A stretch of DNA of 64,000 bases from Candidatus Bathycorpusculum acetigenes (GCA_009781675.1 WQVG01000002.1:62001-126000), one strand, 5' to 3'; counted from the first letter of the stretch, positions 8,896-17,596 are shown. Notes: generated from the letters alone by a model not told the origin. Translations and numbers: made by a program.

Positions 8896-9087
8896 ATGCA
8901 GACCATGGTGAGTGATGTGCCAACCAATCATTATGTGTTAAACCACAGACACATTGTTCGGATACAGAAGAAGGGCCGCCTCCTCTGTCTAATATGCCAC
9001 AAACCAATTCTAGAAGGACAACGGGTAGCAACCCGAAAATGCACCGCGTTAAGACATGAAGAATGCTACCAAGCCTCATTCCTCTAA
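8896..9087 (+). CDS. Small zinc-finger protein, hypothetical
   Basis: A 63-residue ORF with CLICHKPILEGQ and ATRKCTALRHEECY, which matches the spacing of a small treble-clef or PHD/LIM-like zinc knuckle (Cys2-Cys/His-Cys). The regular placement of metal ligands supports a real gene despite its size. No Shine-Dalgarno is seen, so it may be leaderless; ATG 8905 is an alternative start. It overlaps the upstream portion of the DUF1801 ORF, whose real start is later. Function unknown. Confidence 0.6.
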   Translation: MQTMVSDVPTNHYVLNHRHIVRIQKKGRLLCLICHKPILEGQRVATRKCTALRHEECYQASFL

Positions 9088-9140
9088 GCAAACACCTCCA
9101 CGACATCAAAAATAAGAACCCCCAAAACCACCCTTTTATT

Positions 9141-9521
9141 ATGCCAAAAACACAAGAAAAACAACAAACTATAAACGAAATCCTCAGCTCGCTCAATCCA
9201 ACACAAAAAGAAACCCTCCAAAACCTCCGGCAACTCATTAAAGACACAGCCCCAGAAACCATTGAGATGGTAAAACAAGGTAAGATAGTCTATAAACTAG
9301 AAAACAAAGACCTTGTCTGGATAAGCCGCTATCAGAACCATCTCGATGTCGAATTTGCCATGGGCACCAGCCTCTCATCAGATCTACTAAAAAGCCGCGG
9401 CATAGCCGAACAAAACAAAAATACCCGCCATGTCTTAGTAGGGAATCTTGCATTAGTTAAACCAGAGCTTACGCGACTTGTTCACGAAGCCGCTACATTG
9501 GGCTTTGAGCACTGTAACTAG
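9141..9521 (+). CDS. DUF1801 family protein (YdhG-like)
   Basis: The 126-residue protein matches the DUF1801 pattern: ETLQNLRQLIKDTAPETIEMVKQGKIVYKL, then a strand pair around WISRYQNHLDVEFAMGTSL, and the C-terminal NTRHVLVGNLALV element that is usually KNMRHIKI in homologues. The biochemical role of this family is not established. The track begins at 9063, but the first 26 residues look unrelated and overlap the zinc-finger gene; ATG 9141 gives MPKTQEKQQ and the normal family length. T-rich stretches right after the stop (TTTTTCTCCCTTTTT) may terminate transcription. Confidence 0.85.
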   Translation: MPKTQEKQQTINEILSSLNPTQKETLQNLRQLIKDTAPETIEMVKQGKIVYKLENKDLVWISRYQNHLDVEFAMGTSLSSDLLKSRGIAEQNKNTRHVLVGNLALVKPELTRLVHEAATLGFEHCN

Positions 9522-9786
9522 CTTAGCAACTAATTTTTCTCCCTTTTTACAAACACGACAACCGTTGCAAAGCAAACTTTGCTAAACTAATTATCAAGTG
9601 CCTCTCAACAAAGGTTTTTCAGACAACTACTTGCCAGTTCTTTTTGCCTCGCTATCCCTCAAGTCACAACTAACTTGCCGATTTGTTGGGTTTTGGGCCT
9701 ATTAGCGAGCCTTTTATACCCTATTTTTTCTTAATCTTCAAAAACTTTTTTATGTTCTTTATTTGTAGCTTCTTTAGTTTCGGCAT

Positions 9787-9928
9787 GGGCGAGTAGCTCA
9801 GTACGGATACACCAACCTGGCTTTTACCGCTCGGCTCTAAATTAGTCGAGTTTATGCCAAGGGGTGCCGGATAGAGCACCAGCCTCCTAAGTTGGGGGTC
9901 GAGGGTTCAAATCCCTCCTCGTCCGCCA
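9787..9928 (+). tRNA. tRNA-Arg(CCT) with D-loop intron
   Basis: The acceptor strand GGGCGAG (9787-9793) pairs with CTCGTCC (9918-9924), followed by the discriminator G and an encoded CCA. The T-arm is GAGGG-TTCAAAT-CCCTC. The anticodon stem CCAGC/GTTGG encloses CTCCTAA with anticodon CCT at 9886-9888. The D-arm GCTC/GAGC is interrupted: CGGATA occurs at 9804-9809 and again at 9868-9873, so removing 64 bases restores a normal D-loop. Within the insert CACC/GGTG and TGGC/GCCA can pair around unpaired bases, consistent with a bulge-helix-bulge substrate of archaeal splicing endonuclease. Confidence 0.9.
9810..9873 (+). other. Archaeal tRNA intron (64 nt, boundary ambiguous)
   Basis: The intron length is fixed by the 64-base offset between the two CGGATA copies, but the exact boundary can slide within those six bases. 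The helices CACC/GGTG and TGGC/GCCA flank short unpaired stretches (AACC and AAGG), as expected for a bulge-helix-bulge. Location in the D-loop is non-canonical; most archaeal tRNA introns lie at 37/38. Confidence 0.75.
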
Positions 9929-10119
9929 CTTATCAATCTAAGCTTAAACTCAAGAGTTTTATTCCTGTACAGGTTGGGAAAACAGCACACGCAGAAATAA
10001 GATTTCACGCCGATGGTAACAACGAACGCGAGCGATTGATTGTCACGCTCGGCAATACAATGAATAACACATAACACACATCAATCTGTGTCTACTATAG
10101 TTCTAAAGTACTCAACAGT

Positions 10120-11265
10120 TTATTGAGAATTTGTTTGTCCCATTTGGGTTTTGTTGTTATGTAACTCGGCTAGTCGCAGGATTGTTTCTTTGTATACTTC
10201 GATTGCTTGAAGGTATTCGTTGATGTCTATGTGTTCATCTATGGTATGGTCGAGGTGTGAGTCGCCGGGGCCGTATGTGACGATGGGGAGGTTCATGGCT
10301 TTACCTAGGAGGTTCATGTCGCCTGTGCCGGTTTTACGCAAAAGTGTGGCAGGTTTGTTGAGGACTTTGCGGATTGAAGATGAGAGTACATGGACCAGGG
10401 GGGATGATTTGTTGGCTTCAAAGGGCTCCACTGTGTCAAGTACGATGGGAGTTATGTTGACTTGGGGATTGGCGTTTTGGTAGTTGGCGATTATTTTTAT
10501 CATTTTATCGTAAACTTGTGTTGTGGTGAACTGGATGGGTACGCGTACATCAAGAATCATCTCGGCTTCAAAGGGGATAACCGAGTTGCCCTCTCCACCA
10601 ATCATCTTAACTAAACAAACAGTTATCGAGGTGAAAGGCGTTTCTTGGGGATCCATCGAGGGATAAGTGCAGGCTGATCGAATTTGTTTCCATAATTCGT
10701 AAGCTTTATCCAATGCATTGTCGTAGAACCATGGCGTGGAGGCATGCCCTGTTTCGGTTTTCACGATGATTTTTAGTTGGATCTGCCCTTTGTATCCCAT
10801 CGTTACGTTTTCGACTCCGCTGGGTTCACCAAAGATTGCGTAATCTGCACTTATGCCCTCTGTGATAAGGTGGCGAACGCCTTTACTTGTTGCTTCTTCT
10901 TCGACAACGCTTGCGATGAGAACCTTGCCGTTAAAGCTGGGTTCTTTGATGGCTTGTACAGCAGCCATAATCATGGCAGCCAGAGGGCCCTTGGCATCGA
11001 CTGCACCGCGAGCATATATTTTACCTTCTTCGAATCTGAGGGGCATGTGTCCTGCGACGGTGTCCATATGGCCGCAGAGTAAAAGGACTGGATTGCCTTT
11101 ACCGGCGACGCCTATAACGTTGCCTATCGTGTCAATTCCGACTTCAAATCCCATTCGTTTCATTTCAGAGGTTAAAAAGGCGGCTATTGCCTGTTCTTTA
11201 CCGCTGGGACTGTAGATACCTAAAAGGTTAGTTAGAAACCGTACGGCTACTGCTTGCTCGCTCAC
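10120..11265 (-). CDS. lysK: [LysW]-lysine/[LysW]-ornithine hydrolase
   Basis: An M20-family metallopeptidase that releases lysine or ornithine from the LysW carrier in the last step of the pathway. Visible motifs are LLCGHMDTV (metal His/Asp), ARGAVDAKGPLAAM (bridging Asp), SVVEEEATSKG (catalytic and metal Glu), GEPSG and the C-terminal GDSHLDHTIDEHI with a metal His. The track starts at 11292 inside the upstream gene; GTG 11265 (VSEQAVAV) has GGAGG about nine bases upstream and is preferred. It is the last gene of the LysW operon and overlaps lysJ by about 38 bases. Confidence 0.92.
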   Translation of the reverse strand: MSEQAVAVRFLTNLLGIYSPSGKEQAIAAFLTSEMKRMGFEVGIDTIGNVIGVAGKGNPVLLLCGHMDTVAGHMPLRFEEGKIYARGAVDAKGPLAAMIMAAVQAIKEPSFNGKVLIASVVEEEATSKGVRHLITEGISADYAIFGEPSGVENVTMGYKGQIQLKIIVKTETGHASTPWFYDNALDKAYELWKQIRSACTYPSMDPQETPFTSITVCLVKMIGGEGNSVIPFEAEMILDVRVPIQFTTTQVYDKMIKIIANYQNANPQVNITPIVLDTVEPFEANKSSPLVHVLSSSIRKVLNKPATLLRKTGTGDMNLLGKAMNLPIVTYGPGDSHLDHTIDEHIDINEYLQAIEVYKETILRLAELHNNKTQMGQTNSQ

Positions 11266-12448
11266 TTGCTTCTTCCTCCAACACAACGTCAAGAATGTTT
11301 ACTGCATAATCAATTTGGGATTTAGTTATGATCAGGGGTGGTAACAACCGTACAACGGTTCGACCGGCATCCAAAACCAAAACCCCGCGATCTAGTGCCT
11401 TTAGGAGCACACCGTGAACATCAGTGCGAAGCTCCATGCCCAACATCAAACCTAAACCGCGAACTTCTTTTATGCTTTTATGTTTTGTCGCCAATGCCTC
11501 AAGCTGAGATTTAAAGTAGGCACCATTTAAAGCGGCTTTATCGGCAAGTTGCTCCTCTATTAGCACCTCTATGGCGGCACATCCAGCAGCACAAACCAAG
11601 GGGCTACCGCTAAAAGTGGTTGAGTGTTCGCCGATTTTGAACATAGACATAAGAGATTCTGGGGCAAGTGTTATGCCTATGGGCAGACCGCCGGCAAATG
11701 GTTTTGCCAGACACATAATGTCGGGGGTGACATCCCAGTTTTGGCAACCAAATAGTTTTCCGGTTCGTCCAAAACCGGTTTGGACCTCATCGAATATGAG
11801 CAAAATATCGTGATTCGTACAGATTTCTCGGACTGTCTGGAGATAACCCGCAACAGGCACGCGAACGCCACCTTCGCCGCGAATGGGTTCTATAATAACT
11901 GCGGCGGTTTTGTCGGTTATGGCTTCACGGATTTTATCAGGGTTATCTGGGGCAACGTGTTTAATGTCGGGAATAAGAGGGAAAAAGGGTTCGCGATATT
12001 TTTTGTCCCATGTCGCTGATAAAGCACCCATAGTTTTGCCATGGTAGGAACCCATCAAAGCGATGATCTCAGTTTTGCCGGTGGCTTTACGCGCTAGCTT
12101 GAGGGCGCACTCAACGCTTTCAGCTCCGCTGTTGGAGAGAAACGCCTTATCGAGTCCTTTGGGGGTTATTTTGACCAGTTTTTCTATGAATTGGGCTCGT
12201 TTATCGTTGTAGTAGCTACCATGACAGGTTAGGAGCTGTTCAGCCTGAGTTTTTATGGCTTCAACAATTTTGGGGTGGCAGTGTCCTAGTGCCGCTATAC
12301 CATAGCCGCTTGAGCAATCTAGGTATTCTTTGCCGTTAATATCCCATAATAGGGCGCCTTTGCCGCTTGTGAGGACAACGGGTTTTTTGGAGAACACGTT
12401 GGCTAAGTAGCGGTTTTCGGTTTCCATGATTTGTTGCTGTTCATTCAT
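11228..12448 (-). CDS. lysJ: [LysW]-aminoadipate/glutamate semialdehyde aminotransferase
   Basis: A class III PLP aminotransferase of 406 residues related to acetylornithine aminotransferase. The PLP lysine lies in MCLAKPFAGGLPIG, and IIFDEVQTGFGRTGKL holds the PLP-binding Asp; SNSGAESVECALKLAR is the phosphate-binding region. It converts the LysW-bound semialdehyde to the LysW-bound amino product. Its ATG overlaps the lysZ stop (ATGA) and the lysK start lies inside its 3' end, so translation of the three genes is probably coupled. Confidence 0.93.
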   Translation of the reverse strand: MNEQQQIMETENRYLANVFSKKPVVLTSGKGALLWDINGKEYLDCSSGYGIAALGHCHPKIVEAIKTQAEQLLTCHGSYYNDKRAQFIEKLVKITPKGLDKAFLSNSGAESVECALKLARKATGKTEIIALMGSYHGKTMGALSATWDKKYREPFFPLIPDIKHVAPDNPDKIREAITDKTAAVIIEPIRGEGGVRVPVAGYLQTVREICTNHDILLIFDEVQTGFGRTGKLFGCQNWDVTPDIMCLAKPFAGGLPIGITLAPESLMSMFKIGEHSTTFSGSPLVCAAGCAAIEVLIEEQLADKAALNGAYFKSQLEALATKHKSIKEVRGLGLMLGMELRTDVHGVLLKALDRGVLVLDAGRTVVRLLPPLIITKSQIDYAVNILDVVLEEEASERASSSRTVSN

Positions 12449-13251
12449 TTTTTTATTACTGTCCCAACCTGGTGATTAAGAGCTAATGTGAGGGGTTGAT
12501 TGATAGTTCCCGAGGTGATAAGAACTTCACTGACGCCTTGGTTTAGGGCTTCAAGGCCGGCATGGATTTTGGTGCTCATGCCACCGCCAATCGTTGAGAG
12601 AACCTCTTTGACCTCGGTTGTTGTGATTTTGGGGATGTATTCGTCTTTGAGCATTAACCCAGCCACATCTGTGATCATGAGGAGCATATCGGCTTTAAGT
12701 GCCCCCGCAACTATGGCAGCGGTACGGTCGCCGTCCACGTTAAGCGGTTCACTATCCGGACTCAAGGCTATGGGAGTGACAACAGGGACATAGCCTTTCT
12801 CAAGCAATAAAGTTAGAAATTCAGTGTTAACTTGGGTGATTTTGCCGGTGTAACCACCGTCGATGACTTTTTTTCGTCCCCGTTCATCGATGATTATGAG
12901 TTTGAGTTTACGCTCTGCTCTTAGTAGAGATGCATCCAATCCGCTGAGCCCGACTGCATCTATATTTTGGCTTTGGAGAGCAAGCACGATTTGTTTGTTG
13001 AGTTTGCCTGCCATAACCATAGTGTAGATCTCGATTGTTTCTTTGTCAGTGTAGCGACTGCGAAAACCCTCAGGAGACAAAACAAATTTTTGTTCTTTAC
13101 CTAGCTTGGAGGCAATTTCTGTGACTTCAACACCACCCCCATGCACTAACACCACACGATGTTGTTTAACAACTTTTTTTAAATCAGCAATAAGACTACT
13201 CGAAGCACCGTCTTTTAGGATAGATCCACCCAGTTTTATAACAAGTAACAT
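12445..13251 (-). CDS. lysZ: [LysW]-aminoadipate/[LysW]-glutamate kinase
   Basis: An amino-acid kinase-fold protein of 268 residues like N-acetylglutamate kinase. Landmarks are the N-terminal VIKLGGSIL, VLVHGGGVEVTE, the substrate region around AVGLSGLDASLL, and NVDGDRTAAIVAGALKAD with the catalytic Asp, followed by ITDVAGLM. It phosphorylates the side-chain carboxylate of the LysW-bound amino acid. It begins 11 bases after lysY ends and its stop overlaps the lysJ start. Whether the substrate is aminoadipate, glutamate or both cannot be decided here. Confidence 0.92.
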   Translation of the reverse strand: MLLVIKLGGSILKDGASSSLIADLKKVVKQHRVVLVHGGGVEVTEIASKLGKEQKFVLSPEGFRSRYTDKETIEIYTMVMAGKLNKQIVLALQSQNIDAVGLSGLDASLLRAERKLKLIIIDERGRKKVIDGGYTGKITQVNTEFLTLLLEKGYVPVVTPIALSPDSEPLNVDGDRTAAIVAGALKADMLLMITDVAGLMLKDEYIPKITTTEVKEVLSTIGGGMSTKIHAGLEALNQGVSEVLITSGTINQPLTLALNHQVGTVIKK

Positions 13252-13262
13252 GCAACATACAC

Positions 13263-14312
13263 CTATATGGGGTGAAATCCAGTACTTTTGAGGCTTGTGG
13301 TTTCATCAATTCCCATCAGTATGTTTAGACACTGAACACCCTGACCGGCTGCACCCTTAACCATATTATCAAGAGCTGAGAACATTATCAATCGTCCGGC
13401 ATGTTCGTCGCTTTCAAACCCAACATCACAAAAGTTGGTGCCCATAACTATTTTGGGGTCAGGCAACTGATAGGGCCCCTTGAGATACTTTACAAGACGA
13501 ATAAAGGGTTCATTACCATACATACCACGCAATGTCCGCCAGAGATCTTTACTTGTAAGGGGTTGCTTGGGGAAGGTATGGATGGTTGCTAGTATACCTC
13601 GAACCATGTTAACAGCATGAGGAGTAAACGAAACCTTAACAGGCCCACCCAACAGAGCGAGTTCCTGCTCGACCTCAGCGATGTGGCGATGCCCAACAAC
13701 TTTGTAGGGACGCACCCCGTTGGACCGTTCAGGATGATGAGAGGCAACACTGGGTTTACTTCCCCCACCCGAAGAGCCAACCTTTAGATCCACCACAATT
13801 TTGTCGGGATCAACTAAACCGGCTCTAACAAGAGGAGCCAAACCCAAGATAGCCGCAGTAGCCTCACACCCAGGACATGCGATGAGCTGGGCGCTCTTGA
13901 TTTCATCTCTGTGGAGCTCCGGCAAACCGTAAACAGCTTGTTTTAACATTTCGGGCTGGACATGTTTCCAGCCGTAGTAGGTTTCATAATCAGCAGGATT
14001 TTTGAGACGGAAATCAGCGCTCATATCTATAACTTTGAGACCAGCCTCAAGAAGTGGAGGCACCAATGTTTGAGAACCACCGTGAGGGGTGGCGGTGAAG
14101 ATTAAGTCACAGTTCTTTTGGAGCTCTGAGAGGTCTTGGGGCACAAACTTGAGTTGTGTTAGGCCCCGCAGGTTGGGATGCATATTGAAGATAAATTCGC
14201 CTGCATTCTGTCGTGAAGTAACCATCGTTACCTCTACTTCAGGATGCATAAGAAGCAATCTTAAAAGTTCGCTACCAACATATCCTGAACCACCGATTAT
14301 TCCAATTTTCAT
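13263..14312 (-). CDS. lysY: [LysW]-aminoadipate/glutamate 6-phosphate reductase
   Basis: A 349-residue ArgC/LysY-type dehydrogenase. The N-terminus IGIIGGSGYVGSELLRLL is the NADP Rossmann motif; ACPGCEATA contains the catalytic cysteine; VGSSGGGSKP and GHRHIAEVEQEL, with the catalytic His, follow, as in N-acetylglutamyl-phosphate reductases. It reduces the acyl phosphate made by LysZ to the semialdehyde on the LysW carrier. It lies between lysX and lysZ with short gaps, in the conserved order of archaeal LysW operons. Confidence 0.93.
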   Translation of the reverse strand: MKIGIIGGSGYVGSELLRLLLMHPEVEVTMVTSRQNAGEFIFNMHPNLRGLTQLKFVPQDLSELQKNCDLIFTATPHGGSQTLVPPLLEAGLKVIDMSADFRLKNPADYETYYGWKHVQPEMLKQAVYGLPELHRDEIKSAQLIACPGCEATAAILGLAPLVRAGLVDPDKIVVDLKVGSSGGGSKPSVASHHPERSNGVRPYKVVGHRHIAEVEQELALLGGPVKVSFTPHAVNMVRGILATIHTFPKQPLTSKDLWRTLRGMYGNEPFIRLVKYLKGPYQLPDPKIVMGTNFCDVGFESDEHAGRLIMFSALDNMVKGAAGQGVQCLNILMGIDETTSLKSTGFHPI

Positions 14313-14332
14313 ATTGTTTGTTTTCTCCTCTG

Positions 14333-15511
14333 TTATTGGTCGATTAGACTCTGGGCGCCCCTAAGCAACGGTTCAGCTACATTGAGTCCGGTTGCGAGCC
14401 GTGTGTTTTCCCAGAATTCGGGGCAGGAATTCGCTTCATGAAACACTAAGGCATCTTTATTGGTTTGTAGGTTTTCTTCGATTATGTTTTTAATATTTTC
14501 GTAAGCAGAAATGCTCTTATATATCTTAAATTGAGCTTCAAGCTGGCGGTTCCACGTTTGGAAATCGATGAGACGAAGGTCGTCTTTTTTTATTTTCTGC
14601 ACCGCATCCCAAGCATCTGCCGCTAAATCCAGCTGTGATTTAAGGTGAACCTCATCGACATTCTTTTTTTCTCCCACATTCACCATGGCATCTAGGGCCA
14701 GTATCCAAGCTTGACTGTCTCCGCTAATGGTCTTACCGCATTTCACCGCTAACGCCTGCACACTCTGCGGCAGTTTAGCATCAAAAACCAAGTTACCCAG
14801 AAAAGTATTAGTGCGAAAATCCTTAAAACCTGCCCGTACCATGGCCACAGGATAACAAACAGGGTCTTTACTCCGCTCTTTGGAAACGATTATCCGCAAA
14901 TCATAGAACCACTTCTGGATTAACTCTTGTGCAACAACACCAACGGGGTTTATGAGACCCGGTTTGGTCTCTTTTATGTTATTTTCCAATTCTGCTCGAT
15001 TTTTTGAGAGCATAATCATTTTGCCATGTGTTCCAGCATCCGCTTTGATAACAATAGCTCCTGATGGGATTTCCTGTTCGAAGAGATCCGCTATGTCTTT
15101 TTCGTTATGGATTTCTTTACCGTTCTTTAGGGTATCAACCGCATCGCAGGGCACAAATACAGTCTTAGGGATGGGGATACCTTCCTTGTGGAGGTTTAGC
15201 AGAGTACGAAGTTTGCTGTAACACATAAATTCGATTTGGGAGGAGTTCAAAGTTTTCTTGCCCAAAGCCTCCATTATGTAGGAAGCTTGAAGACGACGGT
15301 TTTTGCTCTGAGCACGATTAAGAACCACTGGAACATCTTGGAAGGTCTGTGTATAGTCTTTACCTTTAGTTTTTGCGCTAAAACCGTTGCCTATGGATAA
15401 CGCGATTTTACGAAATGGAATATAGGTTAAGTCGATACCGAGTTGCTGGGCAGTGAATTTGATGCCGTTTTCGTCACTTTCAAAGCGTTCACAAAGCAGA
15501 GCAATACTCAT
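14333..15511 (-). CDS. lysX: LysX-type ATP-grasp ligase with long insertion
   Basis: The RimK/LysX ATP-grasp enzyme joins aminoadipate or glutamate to the C-terminal Glu of LysW. Seen here: SKLRTLLNLHKEGIPIPKTVFV, the ATP-grasp lysine in GAIVIKADAGTHGKMI, the AQELIQKWFYDLRIIV segment, FRTNTFLGN and the C-terminal FHEANSCPEFWENTRLATGLNVA metal-binding motif. At about 392 residues it is some 100 longer than usual LysX; roughly 85 mostly helical residues are inserted between LALDAMVNVG and the metal-binding FHEANS motif. The second Met (15511) is a plausible start. It follows lysW in the operon. Confidence 0.88.
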   Translation of the reverse strand: MSIALLCERFESDENGIKFTAQQLGIDLTYIPFRKIALSIGNGFSAKTKGKDYTQTFQDVPVVLNRAQSKNRRLQASYIMEALGKKTLNSSQIEFMCYSKLRTLLNLHKEGIPIPKTVFVPCDAVDTLKNGKEIHNEKDIADLFEQEIPSGAIVIKADAGTHGKMIMLSKNRAELENNIKETKPGLINPVGVVAQELIQKWFYDLRIIVSKERSKDPVCYPVAMVRAGFKDFRTNTFLGNLVFDAKLPQSVQALAVKCGKTISGDSQAWILALDAMVNVGEKKNVDEVHLKSQLDLAADAWDAVQKIKKDDLRLIDFQTWNRQLEAQFKIYKSISAYENIKNIIEENLQTNKDALVFHEANSCPEFWENTRLATGLNVAEPLLRGAQSLIDQ

Positions 15512-15583
15512 CAATAGTCACGCCGTGAAAAAGTTTGCTTTAAAATGGTGGTTTAACAAGGTGGGATAATTGGGTGGATACGT

Positions 15584-15799
15584 TTATTCTCCCCAATCTT
15601 CCCCTTCAATGGTAAGTTCTTGAAGGTCTACGCAGTCGCCTTTTACCGCTTTAACTTCAAGTTCAAGGCCGCAACCGGGACAACTTAGAATTTCGCCTTC
15701 CTCAATATCTGAGGGTACATCGAGTTCTGCATCACAATCAGGACACTTTGATTTAGATATAGCCTTCACCTCATCTGGTTGATTTACTTGTTTAATCAT
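15584..15799 (-). CDS. lysW: LysW amino-group carrier protein
   Basis: A 71-residue acidic carrier with a zinc ribbon (CPDCDAEL and CPGCGLEL) and the diagnostic C-terminus GEDWGE, whose last glutamate is the attachment point for the amino acid. The family protects the alpha-amino group through lysine and/or arginine biosynthesis. It is the first gene of the operon lysW-X-Y-Z-J-K and stands divergent from an Lrp/LysM-like regulator. Homocitrate-pathway genes are absent from the window, so lysine versus arginine use is open. Confidence 0.97.
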   Translation of the reverse strand: MIKQVNQPDEVKAISKSKCPDCDAELDVPSDIEEGEILSCPGCGLELEVKAVKGDCVDLQELTIEGEDWGE

Positions 15800-16036
15800 T
15801 TTTTGTGCGTCACTTTATTTTTAGTTAGGAAACGTCATTGGGTATTCCAAGAATCTTTTAAATGTTGTGACCTATTTGTTACAACTCGGAGTCGTAATGT
15901 CCCATTTGGTGCATAAAACATCAAATAAATTACATACAACAACCAACACCCAAACGACTGAAAACGCACTAAACCACCCGTTTCAGTATGGAAAACGTTA
16001 AATTGGCGCCACCCCAAACAACATAGGGCAAAAAAC
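15800..16036. promoter_or_regulatory. Divergent lysW / Lrp promoter region
   Basis: This 237-base AT-rich spacer separates the lysW operon (minus) from the Lrp-family gene (plus) and must hold both promoters. In Sulfolobus, LysM, an Lrp-family protein, binds upstream of lysW, so an operator here is likely, but I could not define one. The minus-strand ORF that crosses it (15835-16248) is a shadow. Confidence 0.55.
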
Positions 16037-16447
16037 ATGGATGAAAAAGATCGACAAATCATAAAGACTCTAAAAGACGACGCACGCGCAGGATACGCCG
16101 ATATCGGCAACAAAATAGGCCTCTCAGAAGGCGCAGTCCGTAAAAGAATCAAAACACTCACAGACGAAGGCACCATCAAAAAATTCACCGTAAAAATCAA
16201 CACAGCAGAAGGCGCCCAAGCTATCACCCTACTTGCAACCAACCCCACCTACCCCACACAAGAAGTAGTCAAAGTAATTCAAACAATCCCCAATATTGAA
16301 ACCGTCTACGAAGTCACAGGTGAATACGACATCATCACAATCATAACCGGCAACAATGTCACCGAGGTCAACGAATGCATAGAAAAAATCCGCCGCATCG
16401 AAGGTATAACAAAAACCAACACTATGATAGTCCTAAAAAACTGGTAA
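16037..16447 (+). CDS. Lrp/AsnC family regulator, LysM-like
   Basis: The 136-residue protein has an N-terminal winged helix-turn-helix (DRQIIKTLKDDARAGYADIGNKIGLSEGAVRKRI) and a C-terminal RAM/Lrp ligand-binding domain with VYEVTGEYDIITII. The family forms dimers to octamers that sense amino acids. Its position directly upstream of and divergent from lysW copies the arrangement of Sulfolobus LysM, so control of the LysW operon by lysine or arginine is the simplest inference. ATG 16037 is preceded by a weak AGGGC. Confidence 0.9.
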   Translation: MDEKDRQIIKTLKDDARAGYADIGNKIGLSEGAVRKRIKTLTDEGTIKKFTVKINTAEGAQAITLLATNPTYPTQEVVKVIQTIPNIETVYEVTGEYDIITIITGNNVTEVNECIEKIRRIEGITKTNTMIVLKNW

Positions 16448-16648
16448 ATTCAAAAAAACACAGATTGAACTTATAGTCATAGTCCAAACAAATACTTGTA
16501 AAAAATATGATTTGTGTTGATTTGGTGGCACACCATAAAAACGCTAAGGTTACCCGGTTGAAAGCCCATCAATTCAGGGGTGAGGGAAAAAATTGAAATG
16601 TGAACTTTTATTACAGCGAAGCATTTTTCTTTATTTGTGAAAGGTACT

Positions 16649-16840
16649 ATGTGCGAATTTAATGTTATCTTAAACGATAAAATTCAAATAAAGGACATAA
16701 TCTACACCAAGGTTGAAGGTAACAAAGTCGTTGTAAAAGACATTCTTGGAAAAACTATGGAGTTTGAGAATTGTAGAATCATTGAAGTTGATGTGCCCAA
16801 TGCGCGTCTGGTTCTTGACCAGACTAAAGAAGAAAGTTAA
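16649..16840 (+). CDS. CooT family nickel-binding/RNA-binding protein
   Basis: A 63-residue protein beginning MCEFNVILND, with VVVKDILGKTMEFENCRIIEVDV, which matches the CooT family (small beta-barrel, Cys2 binds nickel in Rhodospirillum CooT). The track begins at GTG 16637, but the ATG at 16649 is preceded by AGGT and places the conserved Cys at position 2. In archaea these proteins are of unknown function; no CO dehydrogenase genes are adjacent. It could act in metal handling. Confidence 0.8.
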   Translation: MCEFNVILNDKIQIKDIIYTKVEGNKVVVKDILGKTMEFENCRIIEVDVPNARLVLDQTKEES

Positions 16841-16899
16841 GGCAACAACTCAGGAAAACAAAGTTAACAATACGTTAACTATGTAGATCTGTTTTTACT

Positions 16900-17568
16900 A
16901 TGAGTAATAAACAAAAGTTCGAAAACGATCTTACTACACTACTAGATAGGTTAACCTGTGGTGTTCAACCTTCCGTAGAGAACAGGCTAAATATGCTCAA
17001 AGACTGGCTGATTAAGTTACACAGGGAAAACATCGTAAAAATCAACCACTCCGTCATGGAACTTGTATGCGCTAAGCATTTAATTGAAAAAAATTATGAC
17101 GACATACAAATTGAATATCCGCTAAATGAGATTTTAACATGCGATCTATACGGGATAAAAGGCTTAGGCAATATTGTAGTAGAAATAGAAACCGGCTTCA
17201 TCCCACCAGAAAACGCCCTCGCACCCCTGACATACACCACCGCAAGGTTGGCAAGCAAAATCGTACGGTATAGTGGTTTCACAGGTAAATTCGCTTTGGG
17301 CGTACCACCGCACTACATTCTGCCTTTTCCAGATACCTTCGCCAAACCACCGCGAACCCGTACCAAGCAGGAAATCGAAGCCATCAAAGCACTCTGTGAC
17401 GCTTACTATCAAAAACCGCCCGTAACTCTCGAGGGCATCCGCAATGCGCGCATTCAAGAAATATACATAATCGATGTGGATCATGGTTTAGTGCAGGAAA
17501 TCGACCCAGAAACCTACCTAAAAAGAGCAATACAAAAAGGAGCCAGCTACAACTACCTAACAGCATAA
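16900..17568 (+). CDS. Hypothetical protein, possible PD-(D/E)xK nuclease fold
   Basis: A 222-residue soluble protein. The segment VMELVCAKHLIEKNYDDIQIEYPLN, followed by LTCDLYGIKG and IVVEIETGF, reproduces the helix-strand-D-strand-ExE pattern of PD-(D/E)xK nucleases, which is the basis for the suggestion. The lysine of the classical motif is replaced (EIETG), so catalysis is uncertain. No exact family name comes to mind. It precedes a GIY-YIG gene by 28 bases and lies just outside the CRISPR array, so a nucleic-acid role is plausible. Confidence 0.6.
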   Translation: MSNKQKFENDLTTLLDRLTCGVQPSVENRLNMLKDWLIKLHRENIVKINHSVMELVCAKHLIEKNYDDIQIEYPLNEILTCDLYGIKGLGNIVVEIETGFIPPENALAPLTYTTARLASKIVRYSGFTGKFALGVPPHYILPFPDTFAKPPRTRTKQEIEAIKALCDAYYQKPPVTLEGIRNARIQEIYIIDVDHGLVQEIDPETYLKRAIQKGASYNYLTA

Positions 17569-17596
17569 GGATAATATTAGGGTAAAGCGAGATGAC

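Noticed and set aside
8637-9278. Lys/Asn-rich plus-strand ORF and hydrophobic minus-strand ORFs (8762-9262, 9084-9278)
   Set aside because: Composition follows the A-rich strand and the ORFs are antisense to the supported zinc-finger and DUF1801 genes.
9567-9582. GCAAAG/CTTTGC inverted repeat before the tRNA
   Set aside because: Six-base stem without a T-tract or neighbouring partner; too short to assign a role.
9892-10074. 60-residue ORF starting in the tRNA
   Set aside because: Overlaps the tRNA 3' half and has no coding features.
15835-16248. 137-residue minus-strand ORF opposite the Lrp gene
   Set aside because: It is a shadow of the well-supported Lrp-family gene and crosses the divergent promoter region.
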